From: Sphingomonas sp. URHD0057
GTDB taxonomy: Bacteria; Pseudomonadota; Alphaproteobacteria; Sphingomonadales; Sphingomonadaceae
NCBI RefSeq assembly: GCF_000620665.1
Contig: NZ_JIAU01000005.1
Coordinates: 239,501 to 303,500, forward strand
DNA length: 64,000 nt
Reading direction: 5' to 3'
The notes under the pieces are model-generated. The model had not been told where the DNA came from. It made no database searches and worked only from the letters and a program-made list of their open reading frames with translations. Below, piece after piece: positions 43,602 through 52,465 of this stretch. Numbering within the stretch: position 1 is the stretch's first letter; each line of letters opens with the position of its first letter. Position numbers and translations under genes: made by a program.

Positions 43602-45311
43602 ATGAGCCGGGTTGAAGGCAGCAGCAGCGCCGCGACGCTGCTTCACGACTATCGCACATTCGCCGGCCCGCGGCTGTGGGCGGCGCTCGCGCTCATGCTG
43701 CTCGGCGCGCTCGCCGAGGGCTTCGGCCTCCTGATGATCGTCCCGCTCGCGTCGATCGCGACTGGCGAGGGCAGCGCGTGGCTGTCGCGGTTCGCCTTCA
43801 TTCCCGAGGATGTGCGGTTCCTGGTCGCGCTGGCGCTGTTCGTCGCGTTCATGGCCGCGCGGTCGCTGCTTCTTTACGCGCGCGAGGTGACGCTGGCCCG
43901 GCTGCATGCGGACTATGAGGCCTCGCTGAGGTTTCGCGCCGCCGCGACCCTTTCCGGTCGGGGGTGGCCCTTCGCCAGCCGGATCGGCCAGGCGGGCATG
44001 CAATCGCTACTGCTGACCGACGTGCCGCGCGCGGCGCTCGCAGTCGATTTCGCGCAGCAAATGGCGGTGGCGATCGTGATGCTCGCCGTGCAGCTCGCCC
44101 TGACGCTGGTCCTGTCGCCGCCGCTTGCGCTGATCGCACTGGCGATCCTCCTGTCCGGCTCGCTGGTCGCCGCCGCCTGGGCGAGGCGCGGAGGGGCCAC
44201 CGGGATCGCGCTTACGGAGCGATCGGAAGAAAGCACGGGCTCCGGGTTTCGGCTTCACGCCGGGCTCAAGGCCGCCCTGGCGCAGGGCAGCGTTCCCCAA
44301 TTCCTCGACGAATATGCGGCCAGTCTCGCCGGGGCTCGCGATGAAACCGTGCGCTTCTCGAAGGACCTCAATCGCGCTCGGCAATGGGCGGCGTTCGCGG
44401 CTGCGATCGCGGCGGCCTTGCTGCTGTTCGTCGGTGTCCGGGTGCTGGCGCTGCCGTTCCCGATCCTGATCGCCGCGCTGGCGTTGTTCGCGCGCATGGT
44501 CCCGCCGGCGCAAGTGATCCAGCAGTCCATGCAATATGTCGCGACCTACGCTCAGTCCTTCGCAGCCATTCAGCGGCGGCTCGGGACGCTGCAGCCGAAC
44601 GCCACGGCGGACGCTTCAGCCGCGCCACTGGATTGGCGCGAGCTGCGGCTCGATCAGGTCGCGTTCGATCACCGGCCGGGGCGCGGGCTAAGCGCCTGCT
44701 CGCTCGTCTTGCGGAGGGGCGAATGGATCGGGATCGAAGGGCCGTCCGCGGCGGGCAAGACCACTCTCATCGACATCATCGCCGGGCTGCTTCCGCCAGA
44801 CGCCGGGGACATGCGGGTAGACGGCGAAACGCTCGTCGGAAGCCGGCTCGAACAGTGGCGCGGGGGGCTGGCCTACGTCGGCCAGGACGGAACGGTCTTC
44901 AACGACAGCGTCCGCGGCAATCTGCTCGCCGGAGCGGCCGTCCGAGACGATGAAATCGTGTGGCGCGCGCTCGAGTTGGTGGGGCTTGCGGAGCGCGTTC
45001 GCGCATTCGATGGCGCGCTCGACGAACCCGTCGGCGATCGTGGGAGCCAGCTTTCAGGGGGCGAGCGGCAGCGCCTGGTCCTCGCCCGTGGCCTGCTGCG
45101 CTCGCCGACATTGCTGATCCTCGATGAAGCAACTGCTGCGCTCGATAGCGGCGGCGAAGGCGAGCTGTTCGAGCGGCTCCGAGCGGTCGAGCCGCGCCCG
45201 GCGGCGCTGGTGATCGCTCATCGCCCGAGCACCCTCGCCCATTGCGATTCGGTGGTGTCGATCCGACATCAAGAAGAGAAATCGGGCAAAGCGAGCGGCC
45301 TGGCCGGTTGA
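43602..45311 (+). CDS. ABC transporter, fused permease and ATPase
   Basis: 569 residues. A membrane domain with about six helices (residues 20-320) is fused to a nucleotide-binding domain: Walker A GPSAAGKTTLID, Q-loop AYVGQDGTVFND, signature LSGGERQRLVLARGLL, Walker B LLILDEATAALD and H-loop VIAHRPSTL. This is the exporter type that works as a homodimer or with a related half. The substrate is unknown; drug, lipid or peptide export are all possible. No membrane-fusion protein or TolC gene is nearby, so a link to the RTX protein is not supported. Confidence 0.9.
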   Translation: MSRVEGSSSAATLLHDYRTFAGPRLWAALALMLLGALAEGFGLLMIVPLASIATGEGSAWLSRFAFIPEDVRFLVALALFVAFMAARSLLLYAREVTLARLHADYEASLRFRAAATLSGRGWPFASRIGQAGMQSLLLTDVPRAALAVDFAQQMAVAIVMLAVQLALTLVLSPPLALIALAILLSGSLVAAAWARRGGATGIALTERSEESTGSGFRLHAGLKAALAQGSVPQFLDEYAASLAGARDETVRFSKDLNRARQWAAFAAAIAAALLLFVGVRVLALPFPILIAALALFARMVPPAQVIQQSMQYVATYAQSFAAIQRRLGTLQPNATADASAAPLDWRELRLDQVAFDHRPGRGLSACSLVLRRGEWIGIEGPSAAGKTTLIDIIAGLLPPDAGDMRVDGETLVGSRLEQWRGGLAYVGQDGTVFNDSVRGNLLAGAAVRDDEIVWRALELVGLAERVRAFDGALDEPVGDRGSQLSGGERQRLVLARGLLRSPTLLILDEATAALDSGGEGELFERLRAVEPRPAALVIAHRPSTLAHCDSVVSIRHQEEKSGKASGLAG

Positions 45312-45373
45312 GTCGCCGTCAGCCCCGGTTCACGTCGTCGGTGCTACAAATAAACATGAGGAGTCGTGTGAAC

Positions 45374-45643
45374 ATGCGTATCGGCAAAGGACTGCTGGTG
45401 CTTGGCGGGGTCGCGGTGATCGCGGCTGCCGGTTTCGCGACCGCTGCGTCCGCTCAGGACCAGAAAACGCCCAAGGGGTGGAGCTACGAGATCAAGGACG
45501 GCAAGCGCGTGCCCAAGGGCGATCGCGTCACCAATCCGGACGGCAGCTGGCGCGAGGAAGTCCGCCAGGGCAATTGCGTTACGATCAAGGAAAAGTCGGC
45601 GTCTGGCGAGTATAAGGAAACTCGCCAGTGCAATCCCCGCTAG
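45374..45643 (+). CDS. small exported protein, unknown function
   Basis: 89 residues from the ATG at 45374, with GAGGA at 45358-45362; the ATG at 45356 is an alternative. It has a signal peptide (KGLLVLGGVAVIAAAGFATA ending ASAQ). The mature part is polar (KTPKGWSYEIKDGKRVPKGD), with Cys residues in GNCVTIKEK and ETRQCNPR that may form a disulfide. No family recognised. Confidence 0.6.
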   Translation: MRIGKGLLVLGGVAVIAAAGFATAASAQDQKTPKGWSYEIKDGKRVPKGDRVTNPDGSWREEVRQGNCVTIKEKSASGEYKETRQCNPR

Positions 45644-45658
45644 CGGACCAGTTTCGCC

Positions 45659-46066
45659 CTACTTGAGCTCGGTGAAGCTGCCTTTCGGCTTCACCTTGAT
45701 GACGCAGGCCGGAAGTCCCGACCCGGGGACATCCTTGCAATCGCGAACCTGAGCGCTGCCGTCGGGGCCGGCGAAAATCGCCCAGTCGCGCTGCGAGCCG
45801 TTGTCGTAGACGCAGTGCGCCGTCCACATGTCGAGGTTGTTCCACTCAGCCACAAAGCCCGCGCCGGTGATCCGCTTGCAGGTGTAGCCCGCGTCGTAGA
45901 TCGCGTGCTTGAGCCCGATCGCCAGATTGAACGCGTCCAGCTGGTGAAGCCGATTCTGCTCGGCGCTGCGGACCTTGATCTTGGTCTGCTGCTGAGCCGG
46001 CTGAGTTTCGTCGCAGCCGGCGAGGCAAAGGCCTGCCAGGACTGCGATCGTCAAATTCCGGTGCAT
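45659..46066 (-). CDS. predicted lipoprotein, unknown function
   Basis: 135 residues. Lipoprotein signal MHRNLTIAVLAGLCLAGC with lipobox LAGC at 15-18. The mature part has four Cys (TCKRITG, AHCVYDN, RDCKDV, PACVIK) spaced as for two disulfides. GFVAEWNNLDMWTAHCVYDN resembles small envelope proteins of sphingomonads. No function known. It lies 11 nt beyond the purT start on the other side, so it is probably not in the purT unit; convergent with the small exported protein. Confidence 0.65.
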   Translation of the reverse strand: MHRNLTIAVLAGLCLAGCDETQPAQQQTKIKVRSAEQNRLHQLDAFNLAIGLKHAIYDAGYTCKRITGAGFVAEWNNLDMWTAHCVYDNGSQRDWAIFAGPDGSAQVRDCKDVPGSGLPACVIKVKPKGSFTELK

Positions 46067-46077
46067 GCGCGCCTCCT

Positions 46078-47250
46078 TCAGACGGAGTAACGAATCTTGA
46101 CGCGCGAAGCTGCAGCCTTGGCGCGTTCGACCGCGTCATCGGCGCTTGCGCAGCGCGCCAGCGCGACGCCCATGCGCCGATTCTGGAGCGTCATGGGCTT
46201 GGCAAAGATCCTGAGGTCGACGGGATTACGCGGAGCGCCGAGCGCAAGCGCTTCGGCGAGGCCTTCGAACGCGAAGCTATCGCTCTCCCGATCGGCGAGG
46301 ATCACCGCGGAAGCGGACGGACCGATCAGCTCGATTGCCGGGATCGGCAAGCCGAGGATCGCGCGCAGGTGAAGCTCGAACTCGTTGGGGAATTGCGAAA
46401 TCAGGGTGACCATGCCGGTGTCGTGCGGGCGCGGGCTGAGCTCCGAGAAAATCGCCTTGTCGCCGCAGATGAAGAATTCGACGCCGAAAATACCGTGGCC
46501 GCCAAGCGCCTCGACCACCTTGCGGGCCTGGTGACGGGCCGACATCAGCGCACCCTCGGATAGCGCCGCCGGCTGCCAGCTCTCGCGATAATCACCCGCG
46601 TCCTGGCGATGGCCGACCGGCGCGCAGAACAGGATGCCGTCCTTGGTCGACACCGTGAGCAAAGTGATCTCGCTGTCGAACTTGATGAATTCCTCGACGA
46701 TCACACGCGGCCGGTCCCCCCGCATCTTCTCGACCGCATAATCCCAGGCCGTGCCGACCTCCGCGGCCGTTTTGGCGGTGGTCTGGCCCTTGCCCGAGCT
46801 GGACATCACCGGCTTGACGACGCACGGCAGCCCAACCTCGCCGGCCGCGGCGAGCGCCTCATCGCGGCTTTCGGCGAAACGGTATCTGGACGTGACCAGG
46901 CCAAGCTTGGTGGCCGCGAAATCGCGAATTCCGTCGCGATTCATGGTCAGTTGCACCGCCTTGGCGGACGGCGCGACCCGCCATCCCTCGTTCTCGAGCT
47001 CGGCGAGCGTCGCCGTGTCGATCGCCTCGATCTCGGGAAGGATGACGTCGGGCTCGTGCTTCTCGACCGCGGCGCGGAGTGCCGCACCGTCGAGCATCGG
47101 GAACACCTCGAACGCGTCCGCAACCTGCATCGCGGGGGCATTGGCGTAGCGGTCGCAGGCGATCATCCGGCAGCCGAGGCGCTTGGCCGCGATGGCGAAC
47201 TCGCGGCCGAGCTCGCCGGAGCCGAGCAGCATCAAGGCGGCGGTGTACAT
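46078..47250 (-). CDS. purT: formate-dependent phosphoribosylglycinamide formyltransferase PurT
   Basis: 390 residues. The N-terminal ATP-grasp superfamily fold starts MLLGSGELGREFAIAAKRLG and has VVKPVMSSSGKGQTTAKTA (ATP loop). GVEFFICGDKAIFSELSPRP and HDTGMVT near the end are typical of PurT. The enzyme makes formyl-GAR from formate and ATP, the folate-free alternative to PurN, in purine synthesis. It is separate from the purEK operon 8.5 kb away. Confidence 0.95.
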   Translation of the reverse strand: MYTAALMLLGSGELGREFAIAAKRLGCRMIACDRYANAPAMQVADAFEVFPMLDGAALRAAVEKHEPDVILPEIEAIDTATLAELENEGWRVAPSAKAVQLTMNRDGIRDFAATKLGLVTSRYRFAESRDEALAAAGEVGLPCVVKPVMSSSGKGQTTAKTAAEVGTAWDYAVEKMRGDRPRVIVEEFIKFDSEITLLTVSTKDGILFCAPVGHRQDAGDYRESWQPAALSEGALMSARHQARKVVEALGGHGIFGVEFFICGDKAIFSELSPRPHDTGMVTLISQFPNEFELHLRAILGLPIPAIELIGPSASAVILADRESDSFAFEGLAEALALGAPRNPVDLRIFAKPMTLQNRRMGVALARCASADDAVERAKAAASRVKIRYSV

Positions 47251-47310
47251 GGCTTGGCGATAGCCCCGCCACGAATGCTCGGCTAGACCGGCGCCACGAA
47301 GGGGGAGCCG

Positions 47311-48192
47311 ATGAAACTTCCATTACTTGTCGCCGCTGCCGCGTTGCTGATCGGCGCCGCGCCCGCGGCCAAGCTCACGCCCAATGACATCGTCGCGCAA
47401 TCCCCGGCGAGCGCGTGGAAAGCGATCGATCCCAACGATCTGCTGGTTATGGACCTCGCTCGCGGCGGGCGGGTGATCATCCAGCTCGCGCCGCAGTTCG
47501 CGCCGGTCCACGTCGCCAACATCCGCGCCCTCGCCCGGGGCAACTACTGGGACGGGGCGACGATCTACCGGCTGCAGGACAATTATGTCGCGCAATGGGG
47601 TCTGAATGACAGCGACAAGGGTTTTCCGGCCGACGTCGTCGCCAAGCCGCCGGCCGAATATACACGGTCCGTGAAGGGGCTTTCGATCACGCCGCTCGGG
47701 TCGGCTGACCCCTATGCCGCCGGCGCGGGGTTCGTGAACGGCTGGCCGATGGCGTTCGATCGCAAGGCCGGCTGGGCCGACCTGACCCACTGCTACGGCA
47801 CGGTCGGCGTCGGCCGCGACCTTTCGCCCGACACCGGCACCGGCGGCGAGCTCTATGCCGTCATCGGCCATGCGCCGCGCCAGCTCGACCGCAACATCGC
47901 CATCGTCGGCCGCGTGGTCGAGGGCATCGACCGCTTGAGCTCGCTGCCGCGCGGCACCGAGGCGCTCGGCTTCTACAAGGACAAAGCGCAATATGTCCCG
48001 ATCGCGTCCATCCGGCTGGCAAGCGACATGCCCGCCGCGGATCGTCCGTCGTTCGAGGTGATGGATACGGGAAGCCGGACCTTCGCCAATTATCTTCGCC
48101 TGCGGGCGAACCGGCATGATGATTTCTACGTCCGTCCGGCGGGCGGCGTCGATGTCTGCAACGTGCAGGTTCCGGTCCGGCGGAAAGGCTAG
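47311..48192 (+). CDS. exported cyclophilin-type peptidyl-prolyl isomerase
   Basis: 293 residues. Signal peptide about 1-20 ([16 protein letters not shown]). The cyclophilin domain starts with [20 protein letters not shown] and has [21 protein letters not shown], though the catalytic Arg of the classical FHRV loop is here [28 protein letters not shown] (in two parts) matches the C-terminal half of the fold. The tail beyond 230 is an addition. Periplasmic folding helper; activity may differ because of loop changes. Confidence 0.85.
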   Translation: MKLPLLVAAAALLIGAAPAAKLTPNDIVAQSPASAWKAIDPNDLLVMDLARGGRVIIQLAPQFAPVHVANIRALARGNYWDGATIYRLQDNYVAQWGLNDSDKGFPADVVAKPPAEYTRSVKGLSITPLGSADPYAAGAGFVNGWPMAFDRKAGWADLTHCYGTVGVGRDLSPDTGTGGELYAVIGHAPRQLDRNIAIVGRVVEGIDRLSSLPRGTEALGFYKDKAQYVPIASIRLASDMPAADRPSFEVMDTGSRTFANYLRLRANRHDDFYVRPAGGVDVCNVQVPVRRKG

Positions 48193-48206
48193 CGCCGGAT
48201 CGGCTG

Positions 48207-48440
48207 CTAGGCTGCCCAGGCGTGGGCGTCGCGATTCTTGTGCTGGATGATGACCGGGCCGGTCGGCCGGCTCGCCTCGGCCAGCGGCAGTGCCGTCGCG
48301 CAGAATGCGCATTCCGCCGAGACCCGCCCAATGATCCAGTGGGTGCGCCCGCAGCCGGGGCAGTGATTGACCTCATGATCCCGGTAAACGGCATAATAGC
48401 CGCGCTCAAAAAGCCTGCTGGGCACCAAGCTCGTCGCCAT
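48207..48440 (-). CDS. small zinc-ribbon protein
   Basis: 77 residues from the ATG at 48440 (MATSLVPSRLFERGYYAVYR). Cys pairs CPGCGRTHW and CAFCATA are 14 residues apart and would bind one zinc. The ending IIQHKNRDAHAWAA is His-rich. No family name is certain; a nucleic-acid or protein contact role is possible. Not linked to its neighbours by overlap. Confidence 0.6.
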   Translation of the reverse strand: MATSLVPSRLFERGYYAVYRDHEVNHCPGCGRTHWIIGRVSAECAFCATALPLAEASRPTGPVIIQHKNRDAHAWAA

Positions 48441-48566
48441 CGCGAACCTTCCTTCCGCCGCGCCCAACGAGTGAGGTGAAGGCCGGTTTCACGAGTCGGG
48501 CAGCGCCCGGCACAGGCACAGGGAAGTCCAAGCTGAGATGTGGCTGGCCCCGGACCAGCCGAAGCG

Positions 48567-48881
48567 TTAGGCCCGCAGACCCTCGAGCTCGATCGGTTCG
48601 GCGAACTCGGCGCCGAGCTTGTCGCCAGCGATCCATTTGACGACCGCGTTGGCGCGGTCGCGGCCGGGAAGGATCAGCCACACCCGCGAGCCGACCTCGA
48701 ACGGCCCCTCGGCGACGGCCATGAAGCCGGTCTCGGAGATATTGAGCACGCGCGCCTCCACTCCGCTCGCGCCGAGCTCGCGCACCGTCGCGCCGAGATC
48801 GACGGGCAGGCGCGACGAACGGCGCCGGTCGCGGTCGTCCTCGGCAATGCGGGCCTTGATGCTCACGAAGCTCATCTCCAT
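48567..48881 (-). CDS. PilZ-domain protein (possible cyclic di-GMP receptor)
   Basis: 104 residues forming one PilZ domain. The RxxxR motif is RRSSR (about 20-24) followed by LPVDLGATV, and the D/NxSxxG motif is NISETGFMAV (about 47-56). Both cyclic di-GMP contact motifs are present. It lies just downstream of a second PilZ gene on the same strand and may be in one unit with it. Confidence 0.85.
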   Translation of the reverse strand: MEMSFVSIKARIAEDDRDRRRSSRLPVDLGATVRELGASGVEARVLNISETGFMAVAEGPFEVGSRVWLILPGRDRANAVVKWIAGDKLGAEFAEPIELEGLRA

Positions 48882-48888
48882 CCGCTAA

Positions 48889-49200
48889 TTACTCCAGCGG
48901 AATTGCGAAAGACAGGCCGACACGTCCGTCCTTCACCCAGCGCACCTGTGCCGTGACCAGACCCTGGTCAAGCAGGTGAAGCTGCAAGCGTTCGCCGATG
49001 TTCGGAGTGTGAGGGAAGATGAGCATCGCGCCCGAAGCGGAGACGTTGATCAGCCGTACGACATGCTTGCGCCCGCGAAACTCGAGCATGGCCGTGCTCG
49101 ACACCGACGGGTGCCGAAGCTCGGTGCGCTCGTCGATCGTGCGCTTTTCGCTGCGCGGGATCATCCCGCCGTCGAGAAAATATCCGGACGCCACGTCCAA
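48889..49200 (-). CDS. second PilZ-domain protein
   Basis: 103 residues. PilZ fold with RTELRHPS as a weak form of the RxxxR motif and NVSASGAMLIF as an intact D/NxSxxG motif, then VRWVKDGRVGLSF at the end. The upstream ATG at 49164 (MIPRSEKRTIDER) is an alternative start. It lies 7 nt before the other PilZ gene. Either binds cyclic di-GMP weakly or serves as a protein-interaction partner. Confidence 0.8.
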   Translation of the reverse strand: MDVASGYFLDGGMIPRSEKRTIDERTELRHPSVSSTAMLEFRGRKHVVRLINVSASGAMLIFPHTPNIGERLQLHLLDQGLVTAQVRWVKDGRVGLSFAIPLE

Positions 49201-49360
49201 TCGGCTCCCACAAAGCTAATTCTGTCTTAGCCAGCCTCGCTTAAGGATTGGTTTGCGAAAATCGTTGGATAACGAACTTCCCGCACTGTTGCCCCGGCGC
49301 GACTGGCGGGCGGTTCGCAACCGGTGTAATATTGTCGAACTCTTGGGGTATTCGTTTAAA

Positions 49361-50773
49361 ATGAACGGGTTGAGGGTGCCATCGGGCACGCGGGCGACTT
49401 CTTGGTTTGTGACCACCACGGCAGCGGCGATGGCCGCGCAACCGCTTTTGGCGCAGGTACCCGCCGTGCGGCCCTCGCCGCCGCTGCGGGCGCCAGTCGT
49501 GGCCCGGCCGCTGCCGCCGGCCATCCCCGCGCCCAGCCCGAGCGGCGCCGCCGCGGCCCAGCCCGGCGCGCCGGTTCCGGGAAATCCCGATTACACACCC
49601 GAGATCGTGCAAACCCCGGGCTCGGTGCCGGTTCCGCCGCCGCTGCCTCCTGCCATCTGGGACGTGGCGAGCGCCGAGCAGCTGCTCGCCTACATTCGGC
49701 AGATCGGCGTCGAGGGGCTCAACCCCGCCGACTACGATCCTGACGGGCTGTCCGCCGCTTTGCAGTCGGGCGATCCGGCGCGCATGTCGCAGGTCGCGAC
49801 CGAGCATTTCAACCGCGTCTCGTCCGACCTCGCGTTCGGGCACGTCAAGCGTTCGCAGCGCATCGACTGGTTCGTCGTCGACAAGGACCTCGATTCGGCG
49901 AGGCAGGATTCGCTCCTCCGCAGCGCGCTCGCGACTCACCAGATCACCGAGGCGTTGAACAGCCTGCTGCCGACCCATCCGCAATATGCGGCGTTGAAGG
50001 CGGCGCTGGCGAAGTCTTCGCCGACCCAGGCGTCGAAGATCAACCACATCCGGCTGAACATGGACCGCTGGCGGTGGCTGCCGCGCGAGCTCGGCGACAA
50101 GTACATCATCGTCAACGTGCCCGGCTTCCACGCCACTCTGGTGGAAAACGGCGTCAACCGCTGGAAGCAGCGGGCGATCGCCGGCAAGCTGTCGACCCCG
50201 ACGCCGCAGCTCAATGCGACCGCGGTCGGCGTGATCCTCAACCCCTGGTGGGAAGTGCCCAAGAGCATCGAGAAGGAAGCCGCGGGCAAGAAGGGCTTCG
50301 TCCCGGTCAAGGGTGAGGACGGCAAGATCCAGCGCTGGCGCCAGCCGCCGGGGCCGACCAACGCGCTCGGCCAAATCAAGTTCGTGATGCCCAATTCGAA
50401 GGCGATCTACCTTCACGACACCAATGCGCGCAGCCGCTTCAACGATTCGACGCGGGCGCTCAGCCACGGCTGCGTGCGCACCCAGCACATCCTCGGCCTC
50501 GCAACCGAGCTGCTGGGCGACGACGAGGGCGAGTGGACGCCGGACAAGATCGAGGCGACGCTGGCGAGCAAGAAGACGGTCCAGGCCAATTTCGTGAAGC
50601 CGTTGCCGGTCTACATCGTCTATTTCAGCGCGGCCGCGCTGCTCGACGGCTCGATCGTCGACTACAAGGACCTTTACGGCCGCGACCCCAAAGCGATGGT
50701 CGCGCTCAACATGAAGGACGGCGGAGCGAGCCTGGTGCCACCCAAGCCGAAGCAGGAAGTGGCGTCCAAATAG
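49361..50773 (+). CDS. YcbB/LdtD-type murein L,D-transpeptidase
   Basis: 470 residues from the ATG at 49361; the frame is open from 49253 but the signal-like start WFVTTTAAAMAAQPLLAQ follows this ATG. A Pro-rich linker (60-90), a helical/scaffold region with LLAYIRQIGVEGLNPADYDP (peptidoglycan-binding-like) and the YkuD catalytic domain follow. The domain has MPNSKAIYLHDT and SHGCVRTQHI (catalytic Cys, His). It crosslinks peptidoglycan 3-3. It converges on a second L,D-transpeptidase gene with a shared terminator. Confidence 0.92.
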   Translation: MNGLRVPSGTRATSWFVTTTAAAMAAQPLLAQVPAVRPSPPLRAPVVARPLPPAIPAPSPSGAAAAQPGAPVPGNPDYTPEIVQTPGSVPVPPPLPPAIWDVASAEQLLAYIRQIGVEGLNPADYDPDGLSAALQSGDPARMSQVATEHFNRVSSDLAFGHVKRSQRIDWFVVDKDLDSARQDSLLRSALATHQITEALNSLLPTHPQYAALKAALAKSSPTQASKINHIRLNMDRWRWLPRELGDKYIIVNVPGFHATLVENGVNRWKQRAIAGKLSTPTPQLNATAVGVILNPWWEVPKSIEKEAAGKKGFVPVKGEDGKIQRWRQPPGPTNALGQIKFVMPNSKAIYLHDTNARSRFNDSTRALSHGCVRTQHILGLATELLGDDEGEWTPDKIEATLASKKTVQANFVKPLPVYIVYFSAAALLDGSIVDYKDLYGRDPKAMVALNMKDGGASLVPPKPKQEVASK

Positions 50774-50774
50774 A

Positions 50775-50803
50775 AAAAGCCCCGGCGGATGGCCGGGGCT
50801 TTT
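50775..50803. terminator. bidirectional intrinsic terminator
   Basis: AAAAGCCCCGGC (50775-50786) and GCCGGGGCTTTT (50792-50803) form a 12-bp perfect stem around a 5-nt loop, with A and T runs at the ends. It serves the two convergent L,D-transpeptidase genes. Confidence 0.92.
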
Positions 50804-50823
50804 GAAGCTCGCCTGGTTGTTTG

Positions 50824-51507
50824 TTACGCCAGCTTATCCGCGTAAATCATTCTTCCGCCGGCGAGCTTGCGCATCACTTTGTACTGGTTCTCGCGGCTCA
50901 TCGCGAAACAGCCTTCGGAGCGGCCGAGCTTGCCGTGGACCGAGATCATGTCGTCCTCGGCATACCAAGCGTTGTGGATGACGATCGCGCGCGGCTCGGC
51001 GTTGAAGTTCGACCAGTCGAGGCCGCGGACCTTCATCGAAAGCCCGTACTTGCCGTCGTAATAATCGGCGGTCGTGTATGCGCCGTTGGAGCTCGCGTAG
51101 GAGCCGAAATTGTTCGAGAACTTCTCGACGAAGCCCGAATGGTCGGGGTCGGAGCCGCGGCCGTGGGCGACGCGAAAGCTCTCGACCGCACCGCTGGCCA
51201 TGTCGACGAGGTGGAAGCGCGGCTCGCTCGACGGCTTCGAGAAATCGACGATCCCGATCGTGTCGCGGGCGTAGATCTTGTGGCTGTCGAGCGCGGCCTT
51301 GGCCCGGGCGAACAGCTGCGGGTCGACGCCGATCGGCGAGCTGGGCGCCTGCGGCTGGATCAGCGGTGTCGGATTGGGCGCGCCGGAGAGCGGGCTCGTC
51401 GGCATCAACAGCGACGGCACCGTGCTCGAGCTCGCGGCTGAAGAGAGGATCGCTCCGGCAGCGCCATAGGCGCCAAGACGCAGCATATCTCTTCGATTCA
51501 ATGACAT
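50824..51507 (-). CDS. murein L,D-transpeptidase catalytic-domain family protein
   Basis: 227 residues from the ATG at 51507, with GGAGG 7 nt upstream. The N terminus NRRDMLRLGAYGAAGAIL is a Tat-like twin-arginine signal. The mature part has ARDTIGIVDFSKPSSEPRFH and the active-site segment SVHGKLGRSEGCFAMS, where His and Cys match the YkuD-like catalytic pair. It is a distinct branch from the YcbB type opposite. Likely periplasmic, acting on peptidoglycan. Confidence 0.85.
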   Translation of the reverse strand: MSLNRRDMLRLGAYGAAGAILSSAASSSTVPSLLMPTSPLSGAPNPTPLIQPQAPSSPIGVDPQLFARAKAALDSHKIYARDTIGIVDFSKPSSEPRFHLVDMASGAVESFRVAHGRGSDPDHSGFVEKFSNNFGSYASSNGAYTTADYYDGKYGLSMKVRGLDWSNFNAEPRAIVIHNAWYAEDDMISVHGKLGRSEGCFAMSRENQYKVMRKLAGGRMIYADKLA

Positions 51508-51735
51508 TCCCACCCTCCGATTGAAGCGGATGGTCTAACATTCAATGGGTTAACCGCCGATAACCTAAATGTTAAGGTTGCTCGGCCCATCGTTTCGACT
51601 GCTCGGTTCGTCGCACAAGGCACAATTTTGCAACGGGTTGAATGCATTCGAGCGCCCTGCTACAGGCCGCGCGCCGCCGAGGTTCGCCTCCGGAGGCCGC
51701 TACCCTATTCCCTGGAAGGATTGTGACGGGCTTTT

Positions 51736-51948
51736 ATGCAGATCATCGTTCGCGACAATAATGTCGAGCAGGCGCTGCGCGCGCTCAAGAAGAAGCTGCA
51801 GCGCGAAGGCGTCTACCGCGAGATGAAGCTGCGCCGTCATTACGAGAAGCCGTCGGAAAAGCGCGCCCGCGAGCGCGCCGCCGCGATCCGCCGCGCCCGC
51901 AAGCTCGAGCGCAAGCGCGCCGAGCGCGAAGGCACGGCTCGCTCCTAA
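51736..51948 (+). CDS. rpsU: 30S ribosomal protein S21
   Basis: 70 residues: [20 protein letters not shown], then [20 protein letters not shown] and a basic [12 protein letters not shown] tail, the usual S21 layout. Needed for mRNA binding at initiation. About 220 bp of A+T-richer upstream sequence precedes it and probably holds its promoter. The FKBP gene follows after 15 nt. Confidence 0.97.
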   Translation: MQIIVRDNNVEQALRALKKKLQREGVYREMKLRRHYEKPSEKRARERAAAIRRARKLERKRAEREGTARS

Positions 51949-51963
51949 CCTCAGCCCAATCGC

Positions 51964-52464
51964 ATGTCCGTCGCCGAAGCCGCCCATCGACCCGCCAACA
52001 CCGGCCGGGCGGTCAAGCTGTGGCTGGCGTTCCTGATCGTCATCGCAGCCGGCGTGGGCCTTGCCTGGATCGGCGCGGGCTCGCTGCGGCCCGAAGTGAC
52101 CTCGAGCGGCCTCCAGTTCCGCACCGTCAAAGCCGGCAGCGGCGAGCCCATCGGCAAGACGGACGCGGCGATGCTCGACTATGTGCTGATGGCGAACGAC
52201 GGGAACGTGTTCGACAGCAGCGAGAGCCACGGCGGCGCCCAGCCCTTCGCCATGGACCAGGTCTTCCCCGGCTTCGCCGAAGCGATGACCCGGATGAAGG
52301 AGGGCGGGCAGTACCGCTTCACCATGCCCGAGAGCCTCGCCTTCACCGGCGGCTCGACGCCCCCCGGCTGGCCCAAGGGCAGCCCGCTGACCTTCGAGGT
52401 GCGGGTGCGCAAGATCGTGCGCGGCGGGGCGGCGATGATGCAGCAGGGCGCGCCCGGCCAGTAA
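51964..52464 (+). CDS. membrane-anchored FKBP-type peptidyl-prolyl isomerase
   Basis: 166 residues. One membrane helix (LWLAFLIVIAAGVGLAWIGA, about 19-38) anchors a C-terminal FKBP domain outside the cytoplasm. FDSSESHGGAQPFAMDQVFPG and GFAEAMTRMKEGGQYRFTMP (overlapping) carry the FKBP signature, then a flap region SLAFTGGSTPPG and FEVRVRKI. It may help fold exported proteins. It follows rpsU closely and is probably co-transcribed. Confidence 0.88.
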   Translation: MSVAEAAHRPANTGRAVKLWLAFLIVIAAGVGLAWIGAGSLRPEVTSSGLQFRTVKAGSGEPIGKTDAAMLDYVLMANDGNVFDSSESHGGAQPFAMDQVFPGFAEAMTRMKEGGQYRFTMPESLAFTGGSTPPGWPKGSPLTFEVRVRKIVRGGAAMMQQGAPGQ

Positions 52465-52465
52465 G

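Noticed and set aside
43595-43611. Small hairpin CCCGG/CCGGG around the start codon of the ABC exporter
   Set aside because: Only five base pairs in GC-rich DNA; too weak to report as a control element.
43602-45311. ABC exporter as the type I secretion ATPase for the RTX protein
   Set aside because: No peptidase-like N-terminal domain, no HlyD or TolC gene, and two unrelated genes lie between.
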